From Amnibacterium kyonggiense (GTDB lineage: Bacteria; Actinomycetota; Actinomycetes; Actinomycetales; Microbacteriaceae), in assembly GCF_004364555.1 (NCBI RefSeq), contig NZ_SOAM01000002.1:806001-870000 (forward strand): a stretch of 64,000 nt of DNA, written 5' to 3'. Position 1 is the first letter of the stretch. Every line of letters begins with the position of its first letter. Positions 9,188 through 18,849 of the stretch are shown here, piece after piece. The notes beneath the pieces were generated by a model that worked only from the letters and a program-made list of their open reading frames with translations, was not told the DNA's origin and searched no databases. The translations under genes were made by a program, and so were the position numbers.

Positions 9188-10702
9188 ATGACCGCGCCCG
9201 AGCTCATCGTCACGTCCGCCCCCGCCGCCGAGGTGGAGGCCGACGTGCTCGTCGTCGCCGTCCGGTCCACCGAGTCCGACGGGGCCGCCGTCCTCGGCGA
9301 CGTCGGCGCGGGGATCGACCTCGGCTCGATCGGGTTCACCGGCACCGTCGGCGACGGCGTGCGCCTCCCGGCCGCGGACGCGAGCGCCGGGTCGCTGCTG
9401 CTCATCGGCGTCGGCCGAACGGTCGATCCGGACGGGCTCCGCGCCGCCGCGGCGAACGCCGTCCGCCGGCTCGCGGGGACCCCGCACGTCGCCCTCGCGC
9501 TGCCCGTGGAGGACGGGACCGCGCTGGCCGCCGTGCTCGAGGGCGCCGCGCTCGGGACGTACGCGTACACCGATTACCGGGAGCGCACGAAGGCGGCGCA
9601 GAAGGCGCCCGTCGCCCGCGTCACGGTCGTCGCGCCGGAGTCGGCGGACGCGGACGCCGCGGTGCGGCGCGCGACCGTGCTCGCGGACGCGGTCGCGCTC
9701 GTCAAGGACCTCGTCAACACGCCGCCGAACGACCAGCCGCCCGCCGTCCTCGCGGACCGCGCCGTCGAGGCGGCCGAGGCCGCCGGCGCGACCTCGCGCG
9801 TCTGGGACGAGGCCGCGCTCGCCGAGGACGGCTTCGGCGGCATCCTCGGGGTGGGCGCCGGCTCGGTGCGGCCGCCGCGGCTCGTCCGCGTCGGCTGGGA
9901 GCCGGAGGGCGCCGAGGCGTCCGTCGCGCTCGTCGGCAAGGGCATCACGTTCGACTCGGGCGGCCTCTCGCTGAAGCCCGCCGCCTCGATGGTCGGGATG
10001 AAGTACGACATGACCGGGGCCGCGACCGTGCTCGCGGTCGTCGCCGCCGCCGCGCGCCTCGCCCTGCCGGTGCGGGTCGTCGCCTGGCTCTGCATCGCGG
10101 AGAACCTCCCGTCGGGCAGCGCGGTCCGACCGAACGACGTCCTGCGCATCCGCGGCGGCCGGACGGTCGAGGTGCTGAACACCGACGCCGAGGGCCGCCT
10201 CGTGATGGCCGACGGGCTCGTCGTCGCCGGCGAGGAGCACCCCGACCTGATCCTCGACGTCGCGACGCTGACCGGCGCCGTGATCACCGCGCTCGGCACC
10301 CGTTACACGGGGGCGATGGGCGACGGCGCGCTCGTCGCCCGCACCCAGGCCGCGGCGAAGCGCGCCGGCGAGCTGCTCTGGCACCTCCCGCTGCCGGAGG
10401 AGCTGCGCACGATCCTGAACTCGGACGTCGCCGACATCGCGAACGTGAAGATCGGGAACACCGCGGGCGGCGCCCTGGTCGCCGGCCAGTTCCTCAAGGA
10501 GTTCGTGCCCGAGCGGGAGGACGGCTCGCCGGTGCCGTGGGTGCACCTCGACATCGCCGGGTCGTCCGAGAACAAGGGCGGTGCGTACGGCGCGACGGGC
10601 TCCGGCCCGACCGGCGTGATGGTGCGGACGCTGCTCGCGCTGCTCGAGGACGTGGCGGCCGAGGGCGTCGCTCCGAGTCGTCCCGCACCCGGCAGGGAGT
10701 AG
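9188..10702 (+). CDS. pepA: Cytosol (leucyl) aminopeptidase, M17 family
   Basis: 504 aa, full length for PepA. It removes N-terminal residues from peptides using two metal ions, as a cytosolic hexamer. The C-terminal catalytic domain shows GKGITFDSGGLSLKP with metal-binding Lys/Asp, MKYDMTGAATV, and the family signature NTDAEGRLVMADGL. The N-terminal macrodomain-like half is less conserved, as usual. The start is the ATG right after a leaderless promoter. The stop codon TAG is embedded in TAGGGT, the likely -10 for lpdA downstream. Confidence 0.95.
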   Translation: MTAPELIVTSAPAAEVEADVLVVAVRSTESDGAAVLGDVGAGIDLGSIGFTGTVGDGVRLPAADASAGSLLLIGVGRTVDPDGLRAAAANAVRRLAGTPHVALALPVEDGTALAAVLEGAALGTYAYTDYRERTKAAQKAPVARVTVVAPESADADAAVRRATVLADAVALVKDLVNTPPNDQPPAVLADRAVEAAEAAGATSRVWDEAALAEDGFGGILGVGAGSVRPPRLVRVGWEPEGAEASVALVGKGITFDSGGLSLKPAASMVGMKYDMTGAATVLAVVAAAARLALPVRVVAWLCIAENLPSGSAVRPNDVLRIRGGRTVEVLNTDAEGRLVMADGLVVAGEEHPDLILDVATLTGAVITALGTRYTGAMGDGALVARTQAAAKRAGELLWHLPLPEELRTILNSDVADIANVKIGNTAGGALVAGQFLKEFVPEREDGSPVPWVHLDIAGSSENKGGAYGATGSGPTGVMVRTLLALLEDVAAEGVAPSRPAPGRE

Positions 10703-10744
10703 GGTTCCAGCGGCGCTCCGGGGTGGGGCACCGCTCCCCACCGG
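10700..10744 (+). promoter_or_regulatory. lpdA promoter -10 and leader hairpin
   Basis: TAGGGT (10700-10705) overlaps the pepA stop. About 90 bases of leader follow, holding a stem in which CCGG and TGGGG (interrupted by two bases) pair with CCCCACCGG (10736-10744). It could attenuate or stabilise the lpdA message. Confidence 0.4.
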
Positions 10745-10803
10745 ACACCGGCGGGACGGTCTTCCTCGGTCGCGTCAGTGACGAGAACGGGAGTACCGAC
10801 GAC

Positions 10804-12177
10804 GTGCCAGACCAGTCCTTCGACCTCGTGATCCTCGGCGGCGGGAGCGGGGGCTACGCCGCTGCGATCCGCGCCGCCGAGCTCGGCATGTCCGTCGGTC
10901 TCATCGAGAAGGACAAGGTGGGCGGCACCTGTCTCCACCGCGGGTGCATCCCGACCAAGGCGCTGCTGCACGCCGCCGAGGTCGCCGACACCGCGAAGGA
11001 CTCGGAGCACTACGGCATCAAGGCGTCGTTCGACTCCGTCGACATCGCCGGCGTCACCTCGTACCGCACGGGCATCGTCGCCAAGAAGTTCAAGGGCCTG
11101 CAGTCGCTGCTCAAGGCGCGCGGGATCACGACGATCGACGGCGAGGGGCACCTCGCCTCCGCGACCACGATCCATGTCGGCGACTCGACGATCACGGGCA
11201 AGAACATCGTCCTCGCGACGGGCTCGTACTCGCGCTCGCTGCCCGGCCTCGAGCTCGGCGGCCGGGTCATCGACTCCGAGCAGGCGCTCGACCTCGACTA
11301 CGTCCCGAAGAAGGTCGCGGTCCTCGGCGGCGGCGTGATCGGCGTGGAGTTCGCCAGCGTGTGGCGCTCCTTCGGCGCGGACGTCACGATCATCGAGGCG
11401 CTCCCCCACCTCATCCCGAACGAGGAGGAGGTGCTGTCGAAGGCGCTCGAGCGCGCCTACCGCAAGCGCGGCATCCAGTACTCCCTCGGGGTCCGCTTCC
11501 AGTCCGTGACCCAGGACGACGCCGGCGTCGTCGTCACGCTCGAGAACGGGAAGACGATCGACGCGGAGCTGCTGCTCGTCGCGGTCGGCCGCGGTCCGTC
11601 GACGGCCGGCATGGGCTTCGAGGAGGCCGGCGTCACCCTGAACCGCGGGTTCGTGAACACGAACGAGCGGCTCGAGACCTCGCTCAAGGGCGTCTACGCG
11701 GTCGGCGACATCGTCTTCGGCCTGCAGCTCGCGCACCGCAGCTTCCAGCAGGGCATCTTCGTGGCGGAGGAGATCGCGGGCCTCAACCCGGCGATCGTGT
11801 CCGACACGAACATCCCGCGGATCACGTACTGCGAGCCCGAGGTCATGTCCGTCGGCCTCACCGAGGCGAAGGCGGTCGAGCAGCACGGCCGCGACGCGGT
11901 CGTCGCCTACGACTACAGCCTCGCGGGCAACGCGAAGAGCGAGATCCTCGACACCAGCGGCTCGATCAAGGTCGTGCGGCTGAAGGACGGCCCGGTGCTC
12001 GGCGTCCACGGGATCGGCACGCGCGTCGGCGAGCTCGTCGGCGAAGCGCAGCTGGTCGTCAACTGGGAGGCCTACCCGGAGGACGTCGCGCCGTACGTCC
12101 ACGGCCACCCGACGCAGTACGAGGCTCTCGGCGAGGCCTTCCTCGCGCTCGCCGGCAAGCCCCTCCACGCCCTCTGA
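10804..12177 (+). CDS. lpdA: Dihydrolipoyl dehydrogenase (E3)
   Basis: 457 aa flavoprotein that reoxidises dihydrolipoyl groups of 2-oxoacid dehydrogenase complexes with NAD. FAD-binding [19 protein letters not shown] is followed by the redox disulfide GGTCLHRGC (Cys43, Cys48). The NAD-binding motif is [15 protein letters not shown], and the C-terminal interface carries the catalytic [12 protein letters not shown]. The start was chosen at GTG 10804 because it places the FAD motif at residue 11, as in the family; longer in-frame sequence overlaps pepA and lacks similarity. It lies 52 bases before the E2 gene, likely in one operon. Confidence 0.95.
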   Translation: MPDQSFDLVILGGGSGGYAAAIRAAELGMSVGLIEKDKVGGTCLHRGCIPTKALLHAAEVADTAKDSEHYGIKASFDSVDIAGVTSYRTGIVAKKFKGLQSLLKARGITTIDGEGHLASATTIHVGDSTITGKNIVLATGSYSRSLPGLELGGRVIDSEQALDLDYVPKKVAVLGGGVIGVEFASVWRSFGADVTIIEALPHLIPNEEEVLSKALERAYRKRGIQYSLGVRFQSVTQDDAGVVVTLENGKTIDAELLLVAVGRGPSTAGMGFEEAGVTLNRGFVNTNERLETSLKGVYAVGDIVFGLQLAHRSFQQGIFVAEEIAGLNPAIVSDTNIPRITYCEPEVMSVGLTEAKAVEQHGRDAVVAYDYSLAGNAKSEILDTSGSIKVVRLKDGPVLGVHGIGTRVGELVGEAQLVVNWEAYPEDVAPYVHGHPTQYEALGEAFLALAGKPLHAL

Positions 12178-12229
12178 CCGCACCGCACCACGTCCGACGG
12201 CGATGCCGCCGCCCGAAAGGAACCATCCG

Positions 12230-13747
12230 ATGAGTGAGTCCGTCACCCTTCCGGCGCTCGGGGAGAGCGTCACCGAGGGCACGGTGACCCGCTGGCTGAA
12301 GCAGGTCGGCGAATCGGTCGAGGTCGACGAGCCGCTGCTCGAGGTCTCCACCGACAAGGTCGACACCGAGATCCCGTCCCCGATCGCGGGCGTGATCGAG
12401 GAGATCCTCGTCCAGGAGGACGAGACGGTCGAGGTCGGCGCGGAGCTGGTGCGCATCGGGGACGGCTCGGGTTCCGGCTCGAGCGGCAGCGAGCCCGCAC
12501 CGGAGCCGGAGGAGGCCGACCAGGCGCCGATCCGCTCCGACCCGGAGCCCGCGCCGACGCAGGTCTCGGACGCCGGGCCGGAGGAGGACGTCGACGCCGG
12601 CTCGTCCTACAGCGAGCCGACGCCCGAGGAGGAGGTCGCCCCGGCCGCGAGCCAGGAGCCCGAGCCGGTGCCGTCGAGCGAGGCTCCGGTGGGATCCGAC
12701 CGCCCGGCCGCCCAGGCGCCCGCCGCACCGCCCGCGCCCGCGCAGCAGGCTCCGGCGCCGAGCGCTCCGTCGGCCCCGAGCGCGCCCTCGGCGCCTTCGG
12801 CCCCGGCCGAGGGCGGCGGCTCGCACGCCGCTGCGCCGTACGTCACGCCGATCGTCCGCAAGCTCGCGCACGACCGCGGGGTCGACCTCGCGACGATCAC
12901 GGGTTCCGGCGTCGGCGGCCGCATCCGCAAGGAGGACGTCATCGCCGCCGCGGAGGCGCAGGCTCCGGCCGCCGCGCCCGCCCCGGCCGCGGCCGCGGCC
13001 GCTCCGGCCAAGCCGGTCGAGCCGTCACCGCTGCGCGGCACGACGGTGAAGATGTCCCGCCTGCGGAAGGTCGTCGCGGAGCGCGCGGTCGTCTCGATGC
13101 AGTCGACGGCGCAGCTCACGACGGTCGTCGAGGCGGACGTCACCGCGGTCGCGAAGCTCCGCGGCCAGGTGAAGGACGAGTTCCTCGCGAAGACCGGCCA
13201 GAAGCTGTCGTTCCTCCCGTTCTTCGCCCTCGCGGCGGTCGAGGCGCTGCAGCAGTACCCGATCATCAACGCGACCGTGGACGGGGACTCGATCGTCTAC
13301 CCGGACACGGAGAACGTCTCGATCGCGGTCGACACGGAGCGCGGCCTGCTGACGCCGGTCATCCGCAACGCGGGCGGCCGCTCGATCGCGGACCTCGCGG
13401 CGCAGATCGCCGACCTCGCGAGCCGGACGCGCGACAACAAGCTGAAGCCGGACGAGCTCGCGGGCGGCACCTTCACGCTCACGAACACGGGTTCGCGCGG
13501 CGCACTGTTCGACACCCCGCTGGTCTTCCTGCCGCAGGTCGCCATTCTCGGCACCGGCGCGGTCGTGAAGAAGCCCGCGATCGTCGCGACGGCGGACGGC
13601 GGCGAGTCGATCGCGATCCGCTCGACGGTGTACCTGGCGCTCAGCTACGACCACCGGATCGTGGACGGCGCCGACGCGGCCCGCTTCCTCACCGCGGTCA
13701 AGCAGCGGCTCGAGGGCGGCGACTTCCGGGGCTCCCTCGGCATCTGA
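12230..13747 (+). CDS. sucB: Dihydrolipoamide acyltransferase (E2) of pyruvate/2-oxoglutarate dehydrogenase
   Basis: 505 aa, starting at the ATG after a GAAAGGA ribosome site; an earlier ATG 27 bases upstream is less likely. There is one lipoyl domain (residues 1-80) with the lipoylated lysine in STDKVD (Lys43), then a long Pro/Ala/Glu linker. A peripheral subunit-binding domain follows ([19 protein letters not shown]), then a second Ala/Pro linker. The catalytic domain ends with [16 protein letters not shown], holding the His and Asp of transacylation. Known for actinobacteria: one E2 serves both AceE and the E1o-E2o fusion OdhA. No separate aceF is next to aceE at 37 kb, which fits sharing. 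Confidence 0.92.
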   Translation: MSESVTLPALGESVTEGTVTRWLKQVGESVEVDEPLLEVSTDKVDTEIPSPIAGVIEEILVQEDETVEVGAELVRIGDGSGSGSSGSEPAPEPEEADQAPIRSDPEPAPTQVSDAGPEEDVDAGSSYSEPTPEEEVAPAASQEPEPVPSSEAPVGSDRPAAQAPAAPPAPAQQAPAPSAPSAPSAPSAPSAPAEGGGSHAAAPYVTPIVRKLAHDRGVDLATITGSGVGGRIRKEDVIAAAEAQAPAAAPAPAAAAAAPAKPVEPSPLRGTTVKMSRLRKVVAERAVVSMQSTAQLTTVVEADVTAVAKLRGQVKDEFLAKTGQKLSFLPFFALAAVEALQQYPIINATVDGDSIVYPDTENVSIAVDTERGLLTPVIRNAGGRSIADLAAQIADLASRTRDNKLKPDELAGGTFTLTNTGSRGALFDTPLVFLPQVAILGTGAVVKKPAIVATADGGESIAIRSTVYLALSYDHRIVDGADAARFLTAVKQRLEGGDFRGSLGI

Positions 13748-13750
13748 CGC

Positions 13751-14890
13751 TCACCGTCCCACTGGAGGCTCCGCGACGACGTCGCGGAGCCTCCAGCCGT
13801 TCCGGTCCCGGATCGCGAGCGCCGTGCCTCGCCCGACCGTGCCGAGCGCGGTGGCGCCGCTCGCGGTGACCGTCAGGCGGGCGGGATCGAGCCGCGCCGC
13901 GTCGACCCCGGCGCGGACGGCCGCGAGGTCCGCGTCCAGGACGGGAGACCCCGCGGCGTCGACCCCTCGGAGACAGGGCTCGCTCCCCCGCTCGAGGCAG
14001 CGGTCGCGGTCCGCCAGCAGCCGGCGGAGCGCATCGGCCGGTCCGGTCGATGCCGGGACGCCCGCGGACGACGCGGACGACCCGGACGACGCCGTCGATG
14101 CCGTCCGGGTCGGCGCGACCGGGGTCGAGGCCGCCGTCGCGGCCGGCGCCGCATCCCCGGACGGGAGCAGGACGACCGCCGTCGCGAGCAGCACCGCGGC
14201 CGCACCGAGCGCACCCCAGGTCCTCGGCCGCACCACGCGGAGCGATGCGAGCACCGCAGCGGCACGACCGTCCGCGGCGACCCGCTGCGGCGCGGTCGGC
14301 GCGGACGCCGGCAGCAGCCGGGACGGCGGCCCGGCCGGCGGGGTCGCGGCACTGCGGACGAGCCGGACGGGCTCCGGCGGCGCGACCGCGAAGAGGCGGA
14401 CGGCGAGCTGCTCGAGATCCGGCGCGTCCGGCACCGACGCGGGACCGAGCAGCGCGCCGCAGAGCGCCCGGAAGCCGACCTCGTCCTCCCCGACCCGCAC
14501 GGCGAACGCCGCCGGTCCGACCGCCCGCAGCAGCGACGGGGCGAGCGGCGCCGTCCAGGCCGGGCTGCCGTCCGCGTCGAGCACCACCGCGCCCGCGCGG
14601 ATCCCGCCGTGCGCGACGCCCGCGGCGTGCAGCCGGTGCAGCGCCTGGGCGAGCGGCACGAGGACCGTGACCGACTCCCCCGGCGTGAGCCCGCCGGGCG
14701 CCTCGAGCAGCGTCGTCAGCCGTGCGGCGGGCACGGGGAGGACGACGACGAGATCGCCGTTCGCGGCCCCGCCGACGTCGAGCACGGGCTCGAGGTGCGG
14801 TCCGGCGCCGAGCAGCAGCGCCTCCAGGCGCTGGGTGCGGTCGGGCCGCAGCCGCAGCTCGACGGTCGCGACGGTCGGGGCGCTGGTCAT
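13751..14890 (-). CDS. Membrane-anchored pseudokinase-like protein
   Basis: 379 aa, start at ATG 14890. The cytoplasmic part resembles the C-lobe start of an actinobacterial Ser/Thr kinase: LAQALHRLHAAGVAHGGIRAGAVVLD matches the LxxLHxxGVxHGDIKPxNVLLD pattern. HGG replaces the HRD/HGD catalytic loop and no DFG or glycine-rich loop is seen, so phosphotransfer is unlikely. A single TM helix (ALGAAAVLLATAVVLL) follows, then a Ser/Thr/Ala-rich stretch and an extracellular domain with two cysteines (RCLERGSEPCL). Known pseudokinases of this layout, such as mycobacterial MviN, recruit FHA proteins at the cell envelope; a scaffold role here is inference. It converges on the E2 gene with 3 bases between. 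Confidence 0.55.
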   Translation of the reverse strand: MTSAPTVATVELRLRPDRTQRLEALLLGAGPHLEPVLDVGGAANGDLVVVLPVPAARLTTLLEAPGGLTPGESVTVLVPLAQALHRLHAAGVAHGGIRAGAVVLDADGSPAWTAPLAPSLLRAVGPAAFAVRVGEDEVGFRALCGALLGPASVPDAPDLEQLAVRLFAVAPPEPVRLVRSAATPPAGPPSRLLPASAPTAPQRVAADGRAAAVLASLRVVRPRTWGALGAAAVLLATAVVLLPSGDAAPAATAASTPVAPTRTASTASSGSSASSAGVPASTGPADALRRLLADRDRCLERGSEPCLRGVDAAGSPVLDADLAAVRAGVDAARLDPARLTVTASGATALGTVGRGTALAIRDRNGWRLRDVVAEPPVGR

Positions 14891-14951
14891 GGCGCTGCAG
14901 CCTGCCGCGCCACGGCGGCCCGCGTGCCGTCCGGGCCTGTGGAGGAGCGGA

Positions 14952-14957
14952 TATCCT
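14952..14957 (+). promoter_or_regulatory. -10 element, leaderless DUF4191 transcript
   Basis: TATCCT with a 6-base gap to the ATG of the DUF4191 gene. Confidence 0.6.
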
Positions 14958-14963
14958 GCTGCC

Positions 14964-15659
14964 ATGGCCCGTCCCACCGGCCGGCCGGCCAAGGAGCCGG
15001 GCCGCGTCAAGCAGCTGATCGACGTCTTCCACATGACGAGGAAGGTCGACTCCACCCTCGTCTGGTGGATGGTGCTGGCGTTCCTCGTCCCGGTGCTCGT
15101 CGGGATCGTGCTCGCGGTCCTCGTCGGCGGCACGGTGCTCGGCGTCATCCTCTGGGTCGTCCTGGGCGTCTTCGCGGGCGTCCTCGCCGCGCTCATCGTG
15201 ATGAACCGTCGCGCCGAGCGCGCGGCGTACGCCCGCATGGAGGGGCAGCAGGGCGCGGTCGGCGCGGTCCTCCGGGCGACCCTGCGGCGCGGCTGGCGCG
15301 GCAGCGAGATCCCCGTGGCCGTCAACCCGCGGACCCGCGACGCCGTCTACCGCGCCGTCGGCCGCCCCGGCGTCGTCCTCATCGCCGAGGGCCCGAAGGG
15401 CCGGACGCAGCGGCTCGTCGACGAGGAGCGCCGCAAGGTCACCCGCGTCGCGCCGAACGTCCCGGTGTCGGTCCTCCGCGTCGGGCAGGACGACGGCTCG
15501 ATCCGCCTCGGGCAGATCAACCGCAGCCTCACCCGCCTGAAGGGCAAGCTCACCCGGGCGGAGGTGCTCGCGGTGAGCAACCGGCTCGAGTCCCTCGCGG
15601 GCGGCGTGCCCGTGCCGAAGGGCATCGATCCGACGAAGACGCGTCCCGTCCGGCGGTGA
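14964..15659 (+). CDS. DUF4191 membrane protein
   Basis: 231 aa. A basic cytoplasmic N-terminus ([16 protein letters not shown]) precedes two closely spaced TM helices (about residues 35-80). A soluble C-terminal domain follows with [22 protein letters not shown] and [23 protein letters not shown], the conserved core of DUF4191. Function is not established; the family is actinobacterial and usually sits near lipoate or E2 genes and glnA, as here. The stop overlaps the next start by one base (TGATG). Confidence 0.8.
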   Translation: MARPTGRPAKEPGRVKQLIDVFHMTRKVDSTLVWWMVLAFLVPVLVGIVLAVLVGGTVLGVILWVVLGVFAGVLAALIVMNRRAERAAYARMEGQQGAVGAVLRATLRRGWRGSEIPVAVNPRTRDAVYRAVGRPGVVLIAEGPKGRTQRLVDEERRKVTRVAPNVPVSVLRVGQDDGSIRLGQINRSLTRLKGKLTRAEVLAVSNRLESLAGGVPVPKGIDPTKTRPVRR

Positions 15660-16069
15660 TGCCCGCGGCGGCGCCGATGTCGCGCGACGACGCGGCCGCG
15701 CTGCTCGGCGTGCCCGCCGACGCCGACCCCGCCGCCGTGCAGCACGCCTACCTCCGCGCCGCTCGGCGCACGCACCCCGACCTGCTCACGGACGCGGACG
15801 AGACCGAGCGGCGCGCCGCAGCGGACGCCTTCGACGCGCTGACGCGCGCGCGGGACCTGCTCGTCGAGTCCGCGCCGGTCGACCCGCTGCAGCGTGCGAC
15901 GTGGGCGGTGCGCCCGGACGCGCCCCCGCCGCGGGCCCCGCAGCGGGGTCTCGGCGGCCCGCTGGTCGTCCTCGCGCTGCTCGGCTTCCTCCTGATGGGC
16001 ATCGTCGTCGCCGAGCACGCGCTGCTGGGACAGGGCGTCCCGGCGCCCGCCGTCTCGGCGAACCCGTAG
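15659..16069 (+). CDS. Membrane-anchored J-domain protein
   Basis: 136 aa. The N-terminal J domain (residues ~7-65) contains the HPD tripeptide in RTHPDLL, the element that stimulates Hsp70 ATPase. A Pro-rich linker and one C-terminal TM helix ([16 protein letters not shown]) follow, so the J domain faces the cytosol. It is translationally coupled to DUF4191. Probable role: local recruitment of DnaK at the membrane; client unknown. Confidence 0.7.
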   Translation: MPAAAPMSRDDAAALLGVPADADPAAVQHAYLRAARRTHPDLLTDADETERRAAADAFDALTRARDLLVESAPVDPLQRATWAVRPDAPPPRAPQRGLGGPLVVLALLGFLLMGIVVAEHALLGQGVPAPAVSANP

Positions 16070-16074
16070 GCCGT

Positions 16075-16112
16075 GTAACACCCCGGAAACGCATCGGTGA
16101 CCTCGCCGAAAT
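16075..16112 (+). promoter_or_regulatory. GlnR box upstream of glnA
   Basis: GTAAC-n6-GAAAC-n6-GTGAC-n6-GAAAT, four half-sites with exact 6-base gaps, matching the actinobacterial GlnR consensus (GTnAC-n6-GAAAC repeated) except the last base. It ends 11 bases before the likely glnA -10 element. Confidence 0.85.
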
Positions 16113-16123
16113 CCGGACCCCAA

Positions 16124-16129
16124 TAGGGT
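16124..16129 (+). promoter_or_regulatory. glnA -10 element
   Basis: TAGGGT about 57 bases before the glnA ATG. No -35 is evident, consistent with activation by GlnR from the adjacent box. Confidence 0.45.
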
Positions 16130-16185
16130 CGGAGGGGCTGCAAGCGCAGCCATCCGAAGGACCAGGCGCAGGAGATCCGACCGGC

Positions 16186-17622
16186 ATGCCCACTCCCAAG
16201 TTCACCGACTCTTCCGAGGTCATCAAGTTCATCAAGGACACGGACGTCAAGTTCCTCGACATCCGGTTCACCGACCTCCCGGGCGTGCAGCAGCACTTCA
16301 ACATCCCGGCGTCCACCGTCGACGAGGAGTTCTTCTCGGTCGGCCAGCTCTTCGACGGCTCGTCGATCCGCGGCTTCGCGAACATCCACGAGTCCGACAT
16401 GCAGCTCATCCCGGACATCTCGACGGCGTACATCGACCCGTTCCGCGTCGAGCGCACCCTGATCCTGGTGTTCGACATCTACAACCCGCGCAACGGCGAG
16501 ATCTACGCGAAGGACCCGCGCCAGATCGCGCACAAGGCCGAGAAGTACATCGCTACGACGGGCATCGCGGACACCGCGTTCTTCGCCCCCGAGGCGGAGT
16601 TCTACATCTTCGACGAGGTCCGCTACGACGTCTCGCAGGGCTCGAGCTTCTACAAGGTCGACTCCTCCGAGGCGGCCTGGAACTCCGGCCGCGAGGAGAT
16701 CGGCGGCAACCTGGGCAACAAGACGCCGTTCAAGGGCGGCTACTTCCCCGTCTCCCCCGTCGACCAGCACGCGGACCTCCGCGACGACATCTCGCTGAAG
16801 CTCATCGAGGCCGGCCTGATCCTCGAGCGCGCGCACCACGAGGTCGGCACCGCCGGCCAGGGCGAGATCAACTACCGCTTCGACACGCTCGTGCACGCGG
16901 CGGACGACATCCTGAAGTTCAAGTACATCGTTAAGAACACGGCGAAGCAGTGGGGCAAGACGGCGACGTTCATGCCGAAGCCGCTGTTCGGCGACAACGG
17001 CTCGGGCATGCACACGCACCAGTCGCTCTGGAACGGCGGCCAGCCGCTGTTCTACGACGAGGCCGGCTACGGCGGGCTCTCCGACCTCGCGCGCTGGTAC
17101 ATCGGCGGCATCCTCAAGCACGCCCCGTCGCTGCTCGCGTTCACGAACCCGACGACGAACTCGTACCACCGGCTCGTGCCCGGCTACGAGGCGCCCGTCA
17201 ACCTCGTGTACTCGGCCGGCAACCGGTCCGCCGCGATCCGCATCCCGATCACGGGCACGAACCCGAAGGCGAAGCGCATCGAGTTCCGCGCGCCCGACGC
17301 CTCCGGCAACCCGTACCTCGCCTTCGCCGCGCAGCTGATGGCGGGCATCGACGGCATCCAGAACCGCATCGAGCCGCACGAGCCGGTCGACAAGGACCTC
17401 TACGAGCTGCCGCCGGAGGAGGCGAAGCTCATCCCGCAGGTGCCGGGCTCGCTCGACAAGGTGCTCGACGCCCTCGAGGCCGACCACGACTACCTGACCG
17501 CGGGCAACGTCTTCACGCCCGAGGTCATCGAGACGTGGATCGACTACAAGCGCGAGAAGGAGATCAAGCCGCTGGCGGCTCGTCCCCACCCCTTCGAGTA
17601 CGAGCTGTACTACGGCGTCTGA
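16186..17622 (+). CDS. glnA: Glutamine synthetase type I (GlnA)
   Basis: 478 aa, ATP-dependent ligation of ammonia to glutamate in a cytosolic dodecamer. Motifs: FDGSSIRGF in the N-domain, [10 protein letters not shown] and [12 protein letters not shown] at the active site, and IRIPITG with [11 protein letters not shown] for ATP/glutamate binding. The adenylylation loop [10 protein letters not shown] keeps its tyrosine, so it can be switched off by GlnE (gene at 25302-28334). The ATG was chosen because AGGAGA precedes it by 10 bases. A GlnR box controls the promoter. A GC hairpin terminator follows. Confidence 0.97.
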   Translation: MPTPKFTDSSEVIKFIKDTDVKFLDIRFTDLPGVQQHFNIPASTVDEEFFSVGQLFDGSSIRGFANIHESDMQLIPDISTAYIDPFRVERTLILVFDIYNPRNGEIYAKDPRQIAHKAEKYIATTGIADTAFFAPEAEFYIFDEVRYDVSQGSSFYKVDSSEAAWNSGREEIGGNLGNKTPFKGGYFPVSPVDQHADLRDDISLKLIEAGLILERAHHEVGTAGQGEINYRFDTLVHAADDILKFKYIVKNTAKQWGKTATFMPKPLFGDNGSGMHTHQSLWNGGQPLFYDEAGYGGLSDLARWYIGGILKHAPSLLAFTNPTTNSYHRLVPGYEAPVNLVYSAGNRSAAIRIPITGTNPKAKRIEFRAPDASGNPYLAFAAQLMAGIDGIQNRIEPHEPVDKDLYELPPEEAKLIPQVPGSLDKVLDALEADHDYLTAGNVFTPEVIETWIDYKREKEIKPLAARPHPFEYELYYGV

Positions 17623-17635
17623 TCCCCGCTCGTCG

Positions 17636-17671
17636 CCGAGGCCGCCGTCCCGTCCGGGGCGGCGGCCTCGG
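17636..17671 (+). terminator. glnA terminator
   Basis: Perfect 11-bp stem CCGAGGCCGCC (17636-17646) with its complement (17661-17671), just after the glnA stop. Confidence 0.75.
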
Positions 17672-17680
17672 CCATTCCGG

Positions 17681-17725
17681 CTCAGTTCTGGACGCGTCCG
17701 GGCGTCCGACGCGTGCAGAACTGAG
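17681..17725. repeat. 18-bp near-perfect inverted repeat at the end of the DUF559 gene
   Basis: CTCAGTTCTGGACGCGTC (17681-17698) and, after 9 bases, its inverted copy (17708-17725) with one mismatch. It includes the DUF559 stop codon. It could terminate transcription or be the end of a mobile unit. Confidence 0.6.
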
Positions 17726-18704
17726 CCGCACGACACCCTGCTGGCGAACTCGTGGACGCTTCAGCCCTCGAGATGCGTCCGGAATCGAGCCGCCGGGGCA
17801 TCACACGCGCGCCGCGAGCCGGCTCGCCACCCGCACGACGAGGGCCCGCCTCGTCGCCCCTCAGGTCGTCGGCGGAGACGCGGATGATGTCCCACCCCGC
17901 GTCGCGGAACCGCTCGATGCGACCGATGTCGTACCGCATCCGCGCCTCGTCGGCGTGGCCGCCGCCCTCGTACTCGACGCCGACGCGCTGCGGGAGCCAC
18001 GCGAGGTCCGGCTTCCCGAGGTAGAGGCCGTCCTCGCGGTGGATGCGCCGGTTCAGCGCGGGCTCCGGGAGGCCGGCGCGCACCAGCAGCAGGCGCACGC
18101 GCGTCTCACCAGGCGACAGCACGGGGCACCGCGCTTCGGCAAGGGCCGCCCGCAGCAGCGGCGCGGCGGCACGTCGGACGGCCGCGATCCTCGTTTCGAG
18201 CAGCAGGCGGGTGCGCTGCTCGTCCATCGGCGAGACGGTGAGCAGATGGTCCGCGATCTCGATCGCCTCATCCAGGGTGAGGACGTCGCCGAGCTGCGCC
18301 CAGGCCTCGGTCGGTGCGCAGACGGGCAGCCCGTCGACCGGCTGCAGCGCCGGCGCCCTCGAGAGCCGGTGCGGGACCACGCCCCTGGTCCGAGGCGGAC
18401 TCGCCGGACGCACGGCGGCGACGTGGAGCGGCAGCTCGGTCTCCAGGCGGCGAGGGAGCGGCTCCCGATGGAGGAGCGCCGCGGTGACGTGCGAGAACGA
18501 CTGACCGGGTCGAAGTCGCACGGCGTAGGCGTGGCAATGCTCGAGCAGCGTCGTCGGCGTCCTCGAGGTGTGGACGCCGTGATAGGGGTTCTCGATGTCC
18601 CTGCGCCTCGTGCGCCCCTGGGTGACACGGGCCGCGTCCAGCGCTGCTCGGTCGAAGGGGCGCCCCTGCAGGTCGTCCGGAAGCGGTCGCGGGCTGCTCG
18701 GCAT
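17682..18704 (-). CDS. DUF559 (Vsr-like PD-(D/E)XK fold) protein
   Basis: 340 aa, start at ATG 18704. The N-terminal half (SRTPTTLLEHCHAYAVRL and later) resembles the AbiEi-like regions of actinobacterial DUF559 proteins. The C-terminal half carries the nuclease-like fold: VGVEYEGGGHADEARMRYD and AGWDIIRVSADDL. Family proteins are often annotated as endonuclease-domain or type IV toxin-antitoxin-related, without proof of activity. The final ~28 residues run through an inverted repeat and look unrelated to the family, suggesting the original stop was lost. It sits in an accessory region with a second, truncated family member at 24.6 kb. Confidence 0.7.
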   Translation of the reverse strand: MPSSPRPLPDDLQGRPFDRAALDAARVTQGRTRRRDIENPYHGVHTSRTPTTLLEHCHAYAVRLRPGQSFSHVTAALLHREPLPRRLETELPLHVAAVRPASPPRTRGVVPHRLSRAPALQPVDGLPVCAPTEAWAQLGDVLTLDEAIEIADHLLTVSPMDEQRTRLLLETRIAAVRRAAAPLLRAALAEARCPVLSPGETRVRLLLVRAGLPEPALNRRIHREDGLYLGKPDLAWLPQRVGVEYEGGGHADEARMRYDIGRIERFRDAGWDIIRVSADDLRGDEAGPRRAGGEPARGARVMPRRLDSGRISRAEASTSSPAGCRAAQFCTRRTPGRVQN

Positions 18705-18837
18705 GATGGCCAGGGTGGCGCGACGCCGAAGCGGCCGTCGCACGTTCTCCACACCACGCCCCGACGCCGGCACGGATGCGGTCGCATCGAGCACATCGGT
18801 GCGACCGGACGTGAACCGGCGACGTGCGGCGAGCGCA

Positions 18838-18843
18838 TAGGTT
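18838..18843 (+). promoter_or_regulatory. -10 element, leaderless lysR transcript
   Basis: TAGGTT with a 6-base gap to the ATG of the LysR gene. Confidence 0.6.
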
Positions 18844-18849
18844 GGCCCG

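Noticed and set aside
8078-10741. Minus-strand open frame continuing upstream of the MFS gene through PAC2 and pepA
   Set aside because: Only the last 443 residues look like protein; the rest is a GC shadow of PAC2 and pepA.
10303-12456. 717-residue minus-strand frame opposite lpdA
   Set aside because: No likeness to any family, composition of an antisense shadow; lpdA motifs are complete on the plus strand.
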